This document shows, piece after piece, positions 23,689-35,816 of a stretch of DNA of 64,000 nucleotides (within the stretch, counting starts at the first letter, position 1; each line of letters begins with the position of its first letter). The stretch is from Cryptomeria japonica (lineage: Eukaryota; Streptophyta; Pinopsida; Cupressales; Cupressaceae). The notes beneath the pieces are model-generated. The model ran no database searches. It was not told where the DNA came from and was given only the letters and a program-made list of their open reading frames with translations. A program made the translations under genes and the position numbers. The stretch covers positions 813,293,069 through 813,357,068 of the forward strand of contig NC_081414.1 of NCBI RefSeq assembly GCF_030272615.1, given 5' to 3'.

Positions 23689-24990
23689 GCATCCTCAAAT
23701 ACAATGAATGACCCGGATCAAAAGAAGATCAACGGCTGAGATTTTGACACCTAAACCTGTTGACGTGTATTTTGTACACTATCAAACACAGAATAAAATA
23801 CCTAAAGGGTACCTTATCCTCTCTTGAGTAAAGCCTCTGAATGCTGAAGATGTCGCAAAAAGGATCAATTGGGATGACTTCAAGGTTCTTGTATGTAGGG
23901 TCTCTACGTGTGGATAAGCTCTCTGTGGTATGATGTGATTTGCTGGAATCACAAGGGGACTTACATTCGATGATTGAAAGTCTGATCTGCTTTGAATATT
24001 GCTGGAACACAGGCTCTTACTAACTTTGACTTGAAAAAAAGGAAAAAAGAGGAGGGTGAGGAAAGAATCTAATCCTAATACTAAGGAATGTAGGAGCAAT
24101 GATTGATCTTTGATGAAATTCTAACTAGATCTTGTTTTGACATCGCAGGACCATCTCCACAAGGCTAGTGCGATCTTCGAAGGAAAGCTTTGTGATGTTC
24201 AAATTATCACTGCAGGTATAGACACCATCAAGTTGATGCATATCAATGAAGAAGCGACAATTGAAGTTAAGCTTAAGCTGAATGATTCCAGTCGACTACG
24301 CAAGGCAAGTCTGCAATCAACAAACTGCTAGTAGTATGGATATACAAATTTCACCATCAATCAAGCACATTTCTTCCACTCATCTAATAACATGAAATCA
24401 AATATGAGAAGTATAAAGACCATGCAAATTGTCGAATCGACCCATAAATTTCACCATTTCTTCAATGAAGTTACAAGTCTTTTACAACAACATCTTGGCA
24501 ACAATCTTTGCCTTCTCTCTCTACTCTACTCTAATTGCTATTCTATCAACTATATTCTAACTCTTCCAACTATCTTCTAACTCTCTTTACAAAATGAAAT
24601 GCGAGGGCTTATATAGTGCCCTCAATACAATTCGATGGCTTAGATCAATTCGAGATCAATGGCCAAGATTCAACAATGAAAACCCTAATTAGGGTTTGTT
24701 ACAACCATTACATAACATTTAATGCTCGACCAATGATAAAATTGCATTGCTTGGACACATGTCCTCTCTAGAAAATTCCACCAATGGATAGCTAGGGTAG
24801 GTACATCGGAGTTTGTGCCACCTTCCATGAGTTAGGTACATTGAATCTGGAAATGCTGAGGTGGACCACACTGACTAGAGAAGTGATGGCTAGGATGCCA
24901 CCTCATCTGACACTTGTAACTTGGTAGATATTCAACTTGATGTTGTTGAGAAGCTATCTTTAATTAACTCTTCTGAAATTATCTGCTTCT

Positions 24991-25275
24991 TCAACGAACC
25001 CTTTGCTCTGACTTCTTGTGTCCTTGATTTGCAGGATGATGATGTACCTCGCCTTGGAATGCTGGATTGGAAGAGGTCGCCCTTATCTTGATGATGCTGG
25101 ATCGAAGAAGGTCGTCCTTGTCGATGCTAGGCTGGAGGAGGTCGCCCTTGTCAATGCTAGGCTGGATCGAAGAAGGTCGTCCTTGTCCTTGCTTGATCGT
25201 CCTTGTTCTGGCTTGATTTTCCTTGAGGAGAGTCTTCCAACTTGTAGATCTTTCGAGCTTGGAGTCGCCATCTTG
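24991..25275 (-). pseudogene. B-minus remnant of the LTR-borne gene
   Basis: After the conserved TGTAG acceptor-like site, the frame encodes YQDGDSKLERSTSWKTLLKE and then short repeats of the type IDK(G/D)DLL(Q/R)PS. It ends within about 95 codons. The first 20 residues correspond to the start of the A-family gene (TPKAGGSTSRQALIKEDQ). Everything downstream of the start is missing, as in B1 and B2, so family B is an internally deleted derivative. Confidence 0.55.
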
Positions 25276-26191
25276 ATACCTACACAACATTTCACAATTA
25301 ATAATATATCTTGAAATCTAAAAATTAAACTTTAAAAGGAAGATTCAAGATTTTAATTAGGAAACCTCATGATAAATCTTGAGTTATCATTTCCTAATTA
25401 ACCATGTAATACTTAGATTTTTCCAAAAAATGTCTAAAAAATCAAACCTTGAATAAGGGTGTCAAGATGATTTCGCCATACCTCCTCTTGAGTTTTAAAC
25501 TCTAAAAAATGATGTAAAAATAGATGAATTTTGCTAGGCAAAGTGTAGATCAAAGCTCTCCCTTGGATAAAATGCACCTCCTTTAGCTTGAAAATAACTC
25601 CACCTTCCTCTTCAAAAATCTGGAAATTCGCCTTCAAATGTCTTCAAAAAATCTGGAAATTATCCTCCAATCTAGCTAGAAATACGCCTCTCCAATAGCC
25701 TTCAAGATGAATTTCGCCCTCCAGTAGCTTCTCCACACTTAGTAGAAATTCGCTCCACTCCTCTGGATTTCGCTCCTCAAATTGCTCTCCAATTTTGCAC
25801 TTGAAAGGATGATTGAATGATTTGAATTGTGAAACAACACCTCCAATAAATAGAGCGCTCACCTTCTACATCTCTCCATAGGCCGACTTGGTGGAAAAAA
25901 TAAACAAAGATTAATAAAAGGAGAAGGCCGACTTAATTAAGCAATAAAAAAATGATACCTCAAGCGCTCTTCTTTTTAAATTTTAATTTAATAATAATTA
26001 ATTTTGAAATGCCTCAATTAATAAAAAAAAACGATTTTCCAAGGCTCAAAATTAATTATTAAATGCTATGCGCTTTTCATTAAATGCCAATTTAATTAGA
26101 ATTTTAAAAAATATTTCGAAGTTTTTTGGCGAACTTGGCATCTAGTGCGATTTGCTAAAATAAGGCAAAAAATAATGAATTTTGATAACTT

Positions 26192-27718
26192 CGCTCTGGT
26201 CCCTTGGAGAGGGACAGGAGCGCTTCTGCATTTTTGTCCTCCATCCTTCATTTTTTTACGTTTGAAACTTCATCCTTGACGTTCAAAATGGCATTTTATC
26301 TGGAACTTTAAGTTCAATTCATGTGATCTTTGGAAGGGGCGTACCTTAGAACATTTTCGCCCTGGTCCCTTGGAGAGGGACAGGAGCGCCTAGGCAATTT
26401 TGAGCTCACTTACGTTTTGCTATCTTTCTGAAATTATCTTCAATGGATTGATCACGCCTTCCTTCATTCATGTCAAACTTGAAACGCGCTTTACCTTGGC
26501 CAGAAACTTGTCTTGAGGGAAAATCGCTCTGGTCCCTTGGAGAGGGACAGGAGCTTCTTTTGAAAATCGCTCTGGTCCCTTGGAGAGGGACAGGAGCGCT
26601 TTTGTTACTTAGGTTGATTTTCTCCTTCGTAAGCCACTCAAGTTATATTCAATGAATAAAACATACTTCTCTTGACCTCCTCAAATCGCAAAATCACTTA
26701 AATTTTGTAAGGATAATGCAAATTTGGAATTCAAGCTCCGGTCCTTCAGTGAGGGACGGGAGCACTTTTTCATTTTTAAGCCAATTCGTCCTTTGCTAGT
26801 CTTCCAAATTATCTTCAATGGATGAATCTTGCCCTCTTTCATTCATTTCAATCACGCAACTTGCCTTGCCTTTGCAAGAAATTTGTATTTTTAGAAAAGA
26901 GGGACGATCCTTCAGTGAGGGACGGGAGCACTTTTGGAAAAGTGGGACGGTCCTTCAGTGAGGGACGGGAGCACTTTTGACATCTTGGCGTACCCTTTTG
27001 TTCTTTAAATCTCTCAATTGCGTCCAATGCAAAAAACATCCTTCGTCCTTCCCATCCAAGTCAAGTTTTGCCATAAAATATCAAACAAATAGGAGAAACT
27101 TGAAAAAGTGGCACGGTCCTTCAGTGAGGGACGGGAGCACTTTTTGTCATTTGGGTTGATTTACTCCTTTGTAGACTGCTTAAATTATATTCAATGGACA
27201 AAACATGCCCTCCTTGATCTCTTCCAATCATAAAATTGTCCTGATCCTGCAAGAACAGTGCAAATTTGAAAATCAAGCTCCGGTCCTTCAGTGAGGGACA
27301 GGAGCGATTTTTGTCCTCAAGGCCAAATCTTTTCACTTTTCATCTCGAAATTCCTTTGCTAGGGAAGATTTCACCTTACTTCATGCTATGAATAAAAGTT
27401 AATGTCCAAAAAAGGTCTAAAATTGTGCATATAAAGAAAAGCGCTCTGGTCCTTCAGTGAGGGACAGGAGCGAATTTGACCTTCTAGGCAAAAAACTTCA
27501 TCATTTCATTGTCAAGTCTGGATGCTCTATCATGCTCATTTCGTCCTTCATTGTGTCTTTGATGTTTCAATTTGACCAAACAAGGTCAGGAATGACTCAA
27601 ATAAGCCTTTTCGCCCTGGACCCTTGGTGAGAGACAGGAGCGCTTTGCCTTGGTCCCTTGGAGAGGGACAGGAGCGAAATTCCCTCTAGATCCTCAGTGA
27701 AGGACAGGAGCGAAATTT
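26192..27718 (-). repeat. B-minus hairpin array, 13 units
   Basis: Units lie near 26192, 26357, 26522, 26567, 26731, 26905, 26947, 27113, 27276, 27441, 27608, 27642 and 27683. On the minus strand the inner stem is GTCCCT/AGGGAC with a 5-8-nt loop, and the outer stem is CGCTC/GAGCG or CGCTC/GGGCG. A sub-variant with CCGTCC/GGACGG-type pairing (26731-27145) replaces the CT/CA internal loop. Most spacings are about 165 bp. Close pairs (26522/26567, 26905/26947) look like local duplications. Confidence 0.9.
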
Positions 27719-28386
27719 GACTTTTTGAACTCTCTATCAAGATAGTTTTAATGGAATATAACATTTAAGTATAAGTGACATTTCCTTCTATCTTTCTTCC
27801 TTCTTATACTTTAAGTTATATGCCATATATACTTTCAGAATGTTTGAGAGTGGTTTCAGACCTCCAGGAGTTATATTGCAAAATCTAGTTTTTTGAGGTT
27901 TTTCAGTTTCCAGACTTAGTAAAATTTCAGAATCAGGACATTCCAGACTTAGCCAAATTTCAGGATCAGGACTTAGAGAATTAGCCAAATTTCAAGATCA
28001 GGACATTCCAAACTGTTGTGACGTTTTCATACATCGCCCCATTGCAAATGGGGACCCTTGCTTTTTTGCTTTTTAGGGTTTGTTCTTTAGGTTTTTTTAG
28101 GGTTTTGTTAGTTAGCCTTTGCATTTTGAGTGCTGTCGGGGAGATCAATAGGGTAGCAAGTCTGGCTTGAGTGAGGTCCTGATCCTGAAATTTGGCTAAG
28201 TCTAGGATGTCCTGATCCTGAAATTTGACTAAGTCTGGAAACTGAAAAACCTCAAAAAACTAGATTTTGCAATATAGCTCCTGGAGGTCTGAAACCACTC
28301 TCAAACATCCTGAAAGTATATATGGACTTATACTTAAATGTTATATTCCATAAAAATTATCCTGATAGAGAGTTCGAAAAATCAAA

Positions 28387-30567
28387 TTTCGCTCCTGTCC
28401 TTCACTGAGGATCCAGAGCGAAAAGCGCTCCTGTCCCTCTCCAAGGGTCCAAGGCGAATCGCTCATGTCCCTCACCAAGGGTCCAGAGCAAAAAGGCTTA
28501 GTGGAGTCATTCCTGACTTTGTTTGGACAAATTGAGACATCAAAGGCATGAAGGAGGACGCAATCGATCCATTGAAGATAATTTTCGAAGCTAGCAAAAC
28601 ACAAGTGAGCTTATAAATGCAAAATCGCTCCTGTCCCTCAGCCAGGGACCAGGGCGAAAATGATATTTTATGCATCCTGGTTATTAATTTGTTTCATTTG
28701 TCTTGTGCAGGGTCGCCAGGAGATGAGGTCGAACGTAAATTGAAAGCTTTGAAGATTTTGAAATTCGAAAATGGCAAATTTTTGGAGTTTTAGGCCAAAT
28801 CGCTCCTGTCCCTCAATCAGGGACCAGGGCGAAATGTCTTGCTTGGATCATTTTGACCTCATTTTGATCAATCTAAAGCGTTAAGGACATAATGAAAGGT
28901 GAAATGAGCATGATAGAGCATCCAGACTTGATCAAAAGCAATGAAATGATGAAGTTTTTGCCTAAAAGGTCAAATTCGTTCCTGTCCCTCACTGAGGGAC
29001 CAGAGCGATTTTATTCATATGCACATTTTTAGACTTTGTTTGGACATTAACTTTTATTCATAGCATGAGGCAGGATCATATCTTCCCTAGCAAAGACATT
29101 TCATGGTGAAAAGTGAAGCATTTGGGCCTGGAGGGCAAAAATCGCTCCTGTCCCTCACTGAAGGACCGGAGCTTGAAATCCAAAATTTCCTTGTCCTTGA
29201 AAGATTTGAACGATTTTGCGAATTGAGAAGATCAAAGGAGATACATTTTATCAGTTGAATATAACTTGAAAGCGCAATCATGAGGAAAATTGACCCTAAA
29301 ATGCAAAATCGCTCCTGTCCCTCAGTCAGGGACTAGGGCGAAATTCAGTGATAGCTCCCGTCCCTCTCCCAGGGACCAGAGCGAAATTCTTCATGAGGCA
29401 TGTTTTGGGCAAAAAGCAAGCAAGTTTTAGGTTTGAGGCAAGCAAAGACGGTGTTACGGATTCGTTGAAGACAAAATTGAAGATTGCAAGACAACTGATG
29501 AACTCCAAACTGGCCTAGGCGTTCCTGTCCCTCAGTCAGGGACCAGAGCGATTTTTGCCTTAGACAAATTTCTTGCCAAGTTAGAATGAATTCCAAGCCA
29601 TGGATGAATGAAAGGATACACAACAAAGCCGTTGAAGATAACTTTTGAAGTTGGCAAAGTGTAGTTGAGCTTGAAAGTACAAATTCGCTCCTGTCCCTCA
29701 GCCAGGGACCAGGGCGATATCTTAGTTATCTTGCCTTCATCCCAAGTTTTAGACCACTCCAAGTCCGGATACGTGGAGGCAAGGACATTTTTGAGGTATC
29801 TCGATGGTAAACAAAGTCACAAAGACCGCCAAATTGAAGGATTTGCACCAAATATCCTAGTTCGCTCCTGTCCCTCAAGCAGGAACCAGAGCGAAATTTT
29901 CATAGGGCCTAGATTTTGAAGGTTTAACAAGTATCAAGTGTCCAAAGGGGACCAAAGGACTTCATTTTACACGATGAAAGCAATGGCAAGTTGATGAAAG
30001 CAAGCATGAGCCCAGGACATTGAAGTTCGCTCCTGTCCCTCAGTCAGGGACCAGGGCGATATCCACCATATTTGCCAATTCATTCAAAATTCATGCCAAG
30101 TCAAGATTGTATATGGTTGCACAGGGTCTAAGGCGTCTTAAGATGATGATATGCAAAGGTTTCAAACGTCAAAAGACTATCAATTTGAACAAGGAAGCTA
30201 TATCGCTCCTGTCCCTCATCAAGGGACCAGGGCGATTTTCATTAAATCATTCGTTTTCCTTCAAGATCACGTCAAAGTCAAGGTTCGCAAGATCAAGGAT
30301 ATCATTTGCAAGGTGATGAACAAGGAGTAAAGCTTGAGAGATAGCAAATGTTGGCCAGAGCATGAAGTTCGCTCCTGTCCCTCACCAAGGGACCAGGGCG
30401 ATATCCACCTTAGAGGGCATTCATCCACCAAATCAAGACGATCAAGCTCGAGGTTCTTAGCGAAAATGCCAGTTTCAACGTAAAGATGGAGATTTTGGAC
30501 GTCAAAGGCGAAAATCAAAGGCTAAAATGGAAGTTCGCTCCTGTCCCTCAGTCAGGGACCAGGGCGA
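28387..30567 (+). repeat. B1 hairpin array, 16 units
   Basis: Units lie near 28387, 28421, 28457, 28623, 28798, 28975, 29142, 29308, 29352, 29519, 29684, 29862, 30027, 30201, 30368 and 30535. The typical unit has outer stem CGCTC/GGGCG or GAGCG, internal loop CT/CA and inner stem GTCCCT/AGGGAC. Loops vary (CAGTC, CACCA, CATCA, CACTG). Apart from three clusters, spacing is about 165-178 bp. Intervening sequence is unrelated from unit to unit. Confidence 0.95.
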
Positions 30568-30827
30568 TAATGGTTTGTATCTTTCCACCATCTCCAAGTT
30601 TTGGCGTTAAAACATTTTTTTGAATTTTCTTAAATGCTAGAAAAATCGATAAATTGGAATATTCAATTGATAGCATTTAAAAATTAACGCATGAGCATTT
30701 AATTGATTAATTTTGCCTATTTAAAAAAAAAAAAAACGAATTAATTAAAAACGATGGCATTTAATTAATTAATTGTTATTTTAAATGAAAACTTGGAGCG
30801 CTTGGATTTACTTGTTTTATTCTTACA

Positions 30828-30920
30828 AAGTCGGCCTTTGGTTTTATTTTAAAGTTGCTTTTAATTACCTTATCTTGCAAAAGTCGGCCTAAGGTAATGC
30901 ATGGGGTAAGCGCCTATAAA
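30828..30920 (+). promoter_or_regulatory. B1 internal promoter module
   Basis: AAGTCGGCC boxes lie at 30828-30836 and 30881-30889, 53 bp apart, then GTAAGCGCC and TATAAA at 30915-30920. Downstream, GCGAA/GCGATT half-site-like words recur (30970, 30992, 31060, 31081, 31124), echoing the outer stem of the hairpins. Position and sequence match the modules in A1, A2, B-minus and B2. Confidence 0.65.
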
Positions 30921-31448
30921 GGGAAGGTGATAATTTCATTTTCAAATCATCATTTCACCTTCATTCATATGCGATTTGGAGAAGACAAAGAGAGGTGCGA
31001 TTTGTATTTACAAGGAGTGAATTTCATAAAGGAGAAGTGAGAATTTAGCAAAGGGAGTGCGAACTTGAAGTTAAAGTGGGGCGAACTTGCCAAAGACTAC
31101 ATTGAAGACCCCCCCCAAAGGTGGCGAATTACTAAAGAGGATCGCTCGTTTGAAGGAGATCATGTTGAAAGTTTCAAGCATTAATTTTTGCCTAGGCGAT
31201 TTTCTTCATTTTGCATTTTTTGAGTTAGCTCTAAAGTAAGGTATGGCAAGATCCCTTGTTTTAATTTTAAATTTTGATCGTCATAGCCTTAAAGTTTGAA
31301 TTTTGAAATTTTGAATTGGGATAGCTCAATCGTTTTTTAGGAAATAATAACTCAAGGACTTATTATGAAGTTTCCTAAATTTAATCTCTAATCTAGTTAT
31401 TCATTGCAAAATCATGTTGCTAATTTTGAAATGTTGTGTAGGCATCAA

Positions 31449-31640
31449 ATGGAGATCTCATCAAGGAAAATCAAGCCGGATCAAGGACGGTCTTCGCCGG
31501 GACGATCAAGCCAGGACATGGGCGACCTCTTCCAAATCCAGCATTCCAAGGCAAGGTACATCAATCGTCTTGCACATCAAGGACAAAAGGAGTTAGAACA
31601 AGAGTTAATTAAAGATAGCCTCTCAACGACATCAAATTGA
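31449..31640 (+). pseudogene. B1 short ORF, remnant of the LTR-borne gene
   Basis: After a TGTTGTGTAG acceptor-like site the frame reads MEISSRKIKPDQGRSSPGRS and stops after 63 codons. A possible donor AA^GTAAGG lies near 31218, which would give an intron of about 220 bp; the same pair is visible in B2 (near 54680 and 54880). Only the first few codons resemble the A-family start. Whether it is translated is unknown. Confidence 0.4.
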
Positions 31641-31874
31641 ATATCTAGCAAGCTACAAGTGTCAGATGAGGTGGCATCCCAGTCATCACTCCTCCAGTCA
31701 GTGTGGTCCACCTCAGCATGTCCAGATTCAATGTACCTAACTCATGGAAGGTGGCACAAACTTCGATGTACCTACCCCGGCTATTCATTGGTGGAATTTT
31801 CCAGAGAGGACATGTGTCCAAGCAATACAATTATTTCATTGGTCAAGCATTAAATGTTATGTAATGGTTGTAAC

Positions 31875-31963
31875 AAACCCTAATTAGGGTTTTCATTGTA
31901 AAATCTTGGCCATTGATCTCGAATTGATCTAAGCCATCGAATTGTATTGTGGGCACTATATAA
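31875..31963 (+). promoter_or_regulatory. B1 double telo-box and second TATA box
   Basis: The palindrome AAACCCTAATTAGGGTTT (31875-31892) contains two inverted AAACCCTAA telo-boxes, a known plant promoter motif. It lies 65 bp upstream of TATATAAG (31957-31964). The same pair occurs in B2 (55336/55418), B-minus (24680/24609), A2 (33006/23681, split by B-minus) and A1 (40839/40920, palindrome with one base lost). Confidence 0.7.
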
Positions 31964-33133
31964 GCCCTGGCATTTCATTCGTAAAGGCTAATTAGCAATA
32001 GCTAGAGAGTTAGAAGATAGAAAGTAGTTAGAAGGTGATTAGAATAGCAATTAGAGTAGAATAGGAGGACAAGGCAAGAAATTGTTGCCATTGATTGTAA
32101 ACAAACTCCATTTTCATTGAAGTAATGGTGAAGTGTGTCGTTTCTTGCAATTTGCATGGTTTCTTGTTGAGTCTTCAATCCTAGATGGTAGATGATTAGA
32201 TGAATGGAGGAAATGCGATTGATTAATGGTGGAATTCATATATCCATACTACTAGCAGTTTGTTGATTGCAGACTTGCCTTGTGTAGTCAACTGGAATCA
32301 TTCAGCTTAAGCTCAATTTCAATTTGTCGCTTCTTCATTGATATGCATCAACTTGATGGTGTCTATGCCTGCGGTGATGATTTGAACATCATAAAGCTTC
32401 CCTTAGAAGATCGCACTAGCCTTGTCGAGATGGTCCATTGATGTCAAAACAAGACCTAGTTAGAGTTCCATCAAAAATCAAATCATTGCTCCTACATTCT
32501 TAGTATTAGGATTAGATCTTCTCTTCGCCCTCATCCTTTTTCCATTTTTTCAAATCTAAGCCAGTAAGAGCCTGTGTTCCAGCAAAGCAGATCGGAAGTT
32601 CAATCATCAGATGTAAGTCCCCTTGTGATTCCAGCAAATCACATCATACCACTGGAGTTTATCCACACGTACAGACCCTACTAACCAGAACATTGGAGTC
32701 ATCCTAACTGATCCTTCATGTGAATCTTCAGCAGTTAGAGACTTTATTCAAGAGAGGATAAGATGCCTTTAGGTATTTTATTATGTGTATGATGGTGTAC
32801 AAAATACACGTCAACACAAACTTAGCCAAATTTCAAGATCAGGACTTCACTCCAGCAGGACCTGCTATCCTATTGATCCCCCCGACAACACTCAAAATGC
32901 AAAAGCCAACTGACAAAACCCTAAAAGACTTAAAAAACAAACCCTAAAAAGCAAAAAACATGGGTCCCCATTTGCAATGGGGCGATGTGTGAAAACGTCA
33001 CAACAAAACCCTAATTAGGGTTTGTTACAAAAAAGTCCCCATTTAGATAAACATCACTAATCCATAGCCAATAAAGAATTGGCACAAAAACCGAGGAGAC
33101 ATAAACCAATAGGAATTAAGCTGCCACATCATC

Positions 33134-35816
33134 CTATAGCAACTTTTCATCTAAAATGTTGTTCCCTTTCCTATGTTCTTTCTTAGCATATTCAATGAAT
33201 CTGGACACAATTCCCTCAATCTCAACAACGGGAATCTCAGGAATATTTTTCATTCGTTCTTCCAAGTGAAGGACTTGATCAAAAGCAGTGAGAAGAGTTG
33301 TCTCCCATCCAGGTTCAAGTTCTTTGGTCTTCTCAATCAAGAACATAGTAGTGTACATCTGATCTCGTTGCTTATCTATGATGATGTTCTCCTCTTTGCA
33401 AAAGATGACCTTGATTCTATCCTCAACTCTTGGATGTCCACATCTGTCTCGATCTCGATCTACCTGTCAAGAATGGTACACAACACCTCAAACACCTTAT
33501 CTTGAATTGGATGAATGATACCTTCAACTCGACTGCATCTGGTGTTGATGTCTTCAAAAAGGACCTCTTTCATCTGGAGCAGAGCTGACCACTGTAGGAG
33601 GTTATGGGTTCCTCCATCCATTATCTTTTCTTGTGCCAGAATCCGTCTTGGTGTTTGTCTTATCACTTGTAAGACAGGAATGATAACATCTCTAGTGTGA
33701 GCGAATGCAGCTACAGTTATCATTAGATTATGGATAATCTCAAGGACCTGGATAGCTCGATGAACTGTCTTCATCATTCTTGTTGCAAGTTCAACGGCTA
33801 CCGTGTGGGATTTATCAATCCAAGAACTTATAAGTTGAACCAAGCTCTTCATCCTTTCTGCCTCACCTACTAATTCAAGAGGGAGTGCTTGTAAAGGAGA
33901 TACTGTTGGATCCTGATGTCTCAAGGGCTGATTAAGGTGACTAAAATAGTTCCTCCAAGCACTGACCTCCCTTTCAAGCTTCTTATTCTTTTCCATTTCT
34001 TCTTTAAGTTTGTCTTTAAGTGCTTCAAATGAGTCAGTTGCTTCTTCCATCGCTTGCTCAGAGGTAAGTGGACCAAGCTCAAATGTTTCTAAGTCATACT
34101 CTTCTGCAAGAATCTCATCCTCATATTTGTCCACCACTGGTGTAGCTACCTGCACTTTCCTGGATCCTGTCTCATCTCTAATTACCTTAGACATCTTTGT
34201 GGCCTTCTTCTTCTCCATTACCTCATGAGAATTTCCTATAAGGCTTTCCAAGTCAAACACATCTTCTTCCTCTTCAACCACAACTACCCTTCTCAGTCTC
34301 TCTTTTAGCCAATCAGGAATGGCAGATCTTGTTTCCCTTACTTGTATTTCTTTAGGTAGTGGCCTATCTTCCCAGAAAGGAGATGTTGCTTCATCATCAT
34401 TCTTTTCTTCGTGTTGCTCATTAGCATCAACTTGGGGAGATTGACTTGATGAATGCTGAGGTCTCTGTCCTTTCTCTTGTTTATCATTCTGTACCATGGA
34501 CTCCATAAACTCATCAACTTCATATACTATCTGCCTCTGATCTTCCCCTTGACTCGCCTCCTTTTCGTGCCTAGAAGATGTGCTTGGTGGGTGATCAGGG
34601 TTCGTTTTCTGCTTCTTCTTGGAAGGTTCTTTCTTCTCAGGTCCTTCTTTCCTCTTTGAGCCTTTGGAATGAGAAGTATTCTCACTCACACTTGCTTGTG
34701 TCTGGATGCCTTCGCATAAGCTGCCAACTGTCTAGTCACCTCAATTAGTACTATCCTGTCTGTTGGATATCTTGGCAACATGTAAGGAGGTGAAGGACAC
34801 CCATGAACTCTGATGTATGTGAACTTTTGAAACTGGATGAACCATGCACCATACTTCTTCACAAGCTCTTGTGCATCCAGAGACAGTCGATTGTGAATTC
34901 CTCCTTGCAATATCCTAGTAATGTTCATCGTGAAGGTGTCATTGACTAACTTGCAGTCACTTCTAGGCGGATGATGCAGATGAACATAAGAATCACAAAC
35001 TCTTATTTCTCCATGTCCTCTTCCAATCACTCCTCTGTGAGGTAGCCCTGCATACTCGAAACTCCTAATCAAGGCATATATAACATATGAGCTCATGTGG
35101 AATGATTTGGTGGGTCTTAGCCTTCTCAACTACACGTCCAGACAATTGCTAATGATTATGGCCCAATGAAGCATTCACTTTCCTTGGACTATCACTTGTA
35201 TGAAGAAGAACATCCACTTTTCGAAGAAGAAGGCTTGAGAAGCACCTGTAACTCGATTGAGCAAAGTTATCAAGTCTCTGTATTCCTCCTGGAAGTCAAT
35301 CCTATGTGGTGTATTGGGAATCTTGTTCAGGCGAGGCCGACTTTTGAGCAACCAATTCTTATTGATGAAGTTCAAACAAGACTCAGGATCATCTTCATAG
35401 ATTGACCTTGCTCCTTCTAAGCTTTTGTAAATCATGTCTTTATGGTCCGGAAGATGAAGAGCTTCGCTTATAGCTTCCTCTGAAAGGTAGGCTAAGATGT
35501 ACCCATCTTTGGTTACGATCGTCCTTGATTGTGAGTCATAGTGGCGGGCACACTCGATCATCAACTCATGACACTTGATTGCGGGAGGGAAACCTGCAGC
35601 CTTGATGATGCCACTCTCAATTATCCTCCTCGCAACAGGTGATGGCTTGCCAATGTAGGGTACCTCTCGAAACTTCTTCACATTGAAGTTTCCTAAGTTG
35701 GTGTCTCCGACATTATTCCACTTGGACACGATCTTGGTCTCCAATTCGTCGCTCCTCTGATCTTCCTTGATGAGGGCCTGCCGACTAGTAGATCCTCCGG
35801 CTTTGGGAGTCGTCAT
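33134..35816 (-). pseudogene. A2 LTR-borne gene of unknown function (decayed)
   Basis: This is the second copy of the family-A gene, reading from ATG at 35816 to the stop after DEKLL at 33134. Segments are 35816-35175, 35129-34686, 34689-33460 and 33358-33134. It keeps the codons that are stops in A1 (for example Cys in AIKCHELMI), so the ancestral gene was open. Its own lesions are a frameshift near 35172, a TAG near 35132, a frameshift near 33460, and loss of about 524 bp at 34693-34697. The C-terminal part has a basic KRKEGPEKKEPSKKKQK patch, an acidic linker and a coiled coil. No enzymatic motif is evident. Confidence 0.7.

Larger units (their letters stand above)
28014..32816 (+). mobile_element. 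B1: LTR-like unit (family B), innermost of the nest
   Basis: This uninterrupted 4,803-bp unit runs from TGTTGTGACG (28014) to CGTCAACA (32816). The target duplication is CAAAC (28009-28013 and 32817-32821). Order inside: terminal region with GATCCTGAAATTTG repeats, hairpin array (28387-30567), AAGTCGGCC boxes (30828, 30881), first TATA (30915), short ORF (from about 31450), double telo-box (31875-31892), second TATA (31957), about 0.85 kb to the end. No tRNA primer site, gag or pol occurs. It is the youngest layer by nesting and is very similar to B2. Confidence 0.9.
23758..33005 (-). mobile_element. B-minus: LTR-like unit (family B) inserted in A2
   Basis: On the minus strand the unit starts TGTTGTGACG at 33005 and ends CGTCAACA at 23758. 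The target duplication is AAACC (23753-23757 and 33006-33010). The insertion point lies inside the palindromic double telo-box of A2. It is itself split by B1 at 28014-32821; without B1 it is about 4.4 kb. It has 13 hairpins, the promoter module (ggCCGACTT boxes at 25881 and 25926, TATA-like near 25847), its own double telo-box (24680-24697) and a second TATA box (about 24609-24616). Confidence 0.85.

Noticed and set aside
28387-30567. Cluster of microRNA precursors
   Set aside because: Stems are only about 15-17 bp with an internal loop, too short for a plant miRNA precursor. Small RNAs from the array remain possible but cannot be claimed.
33006-33023. Interstitial telomere
   Set aside because: Only two inverted telo-box units, no tandem TTTAGGG array; conserved position before the TATA box fits a promoter motif.
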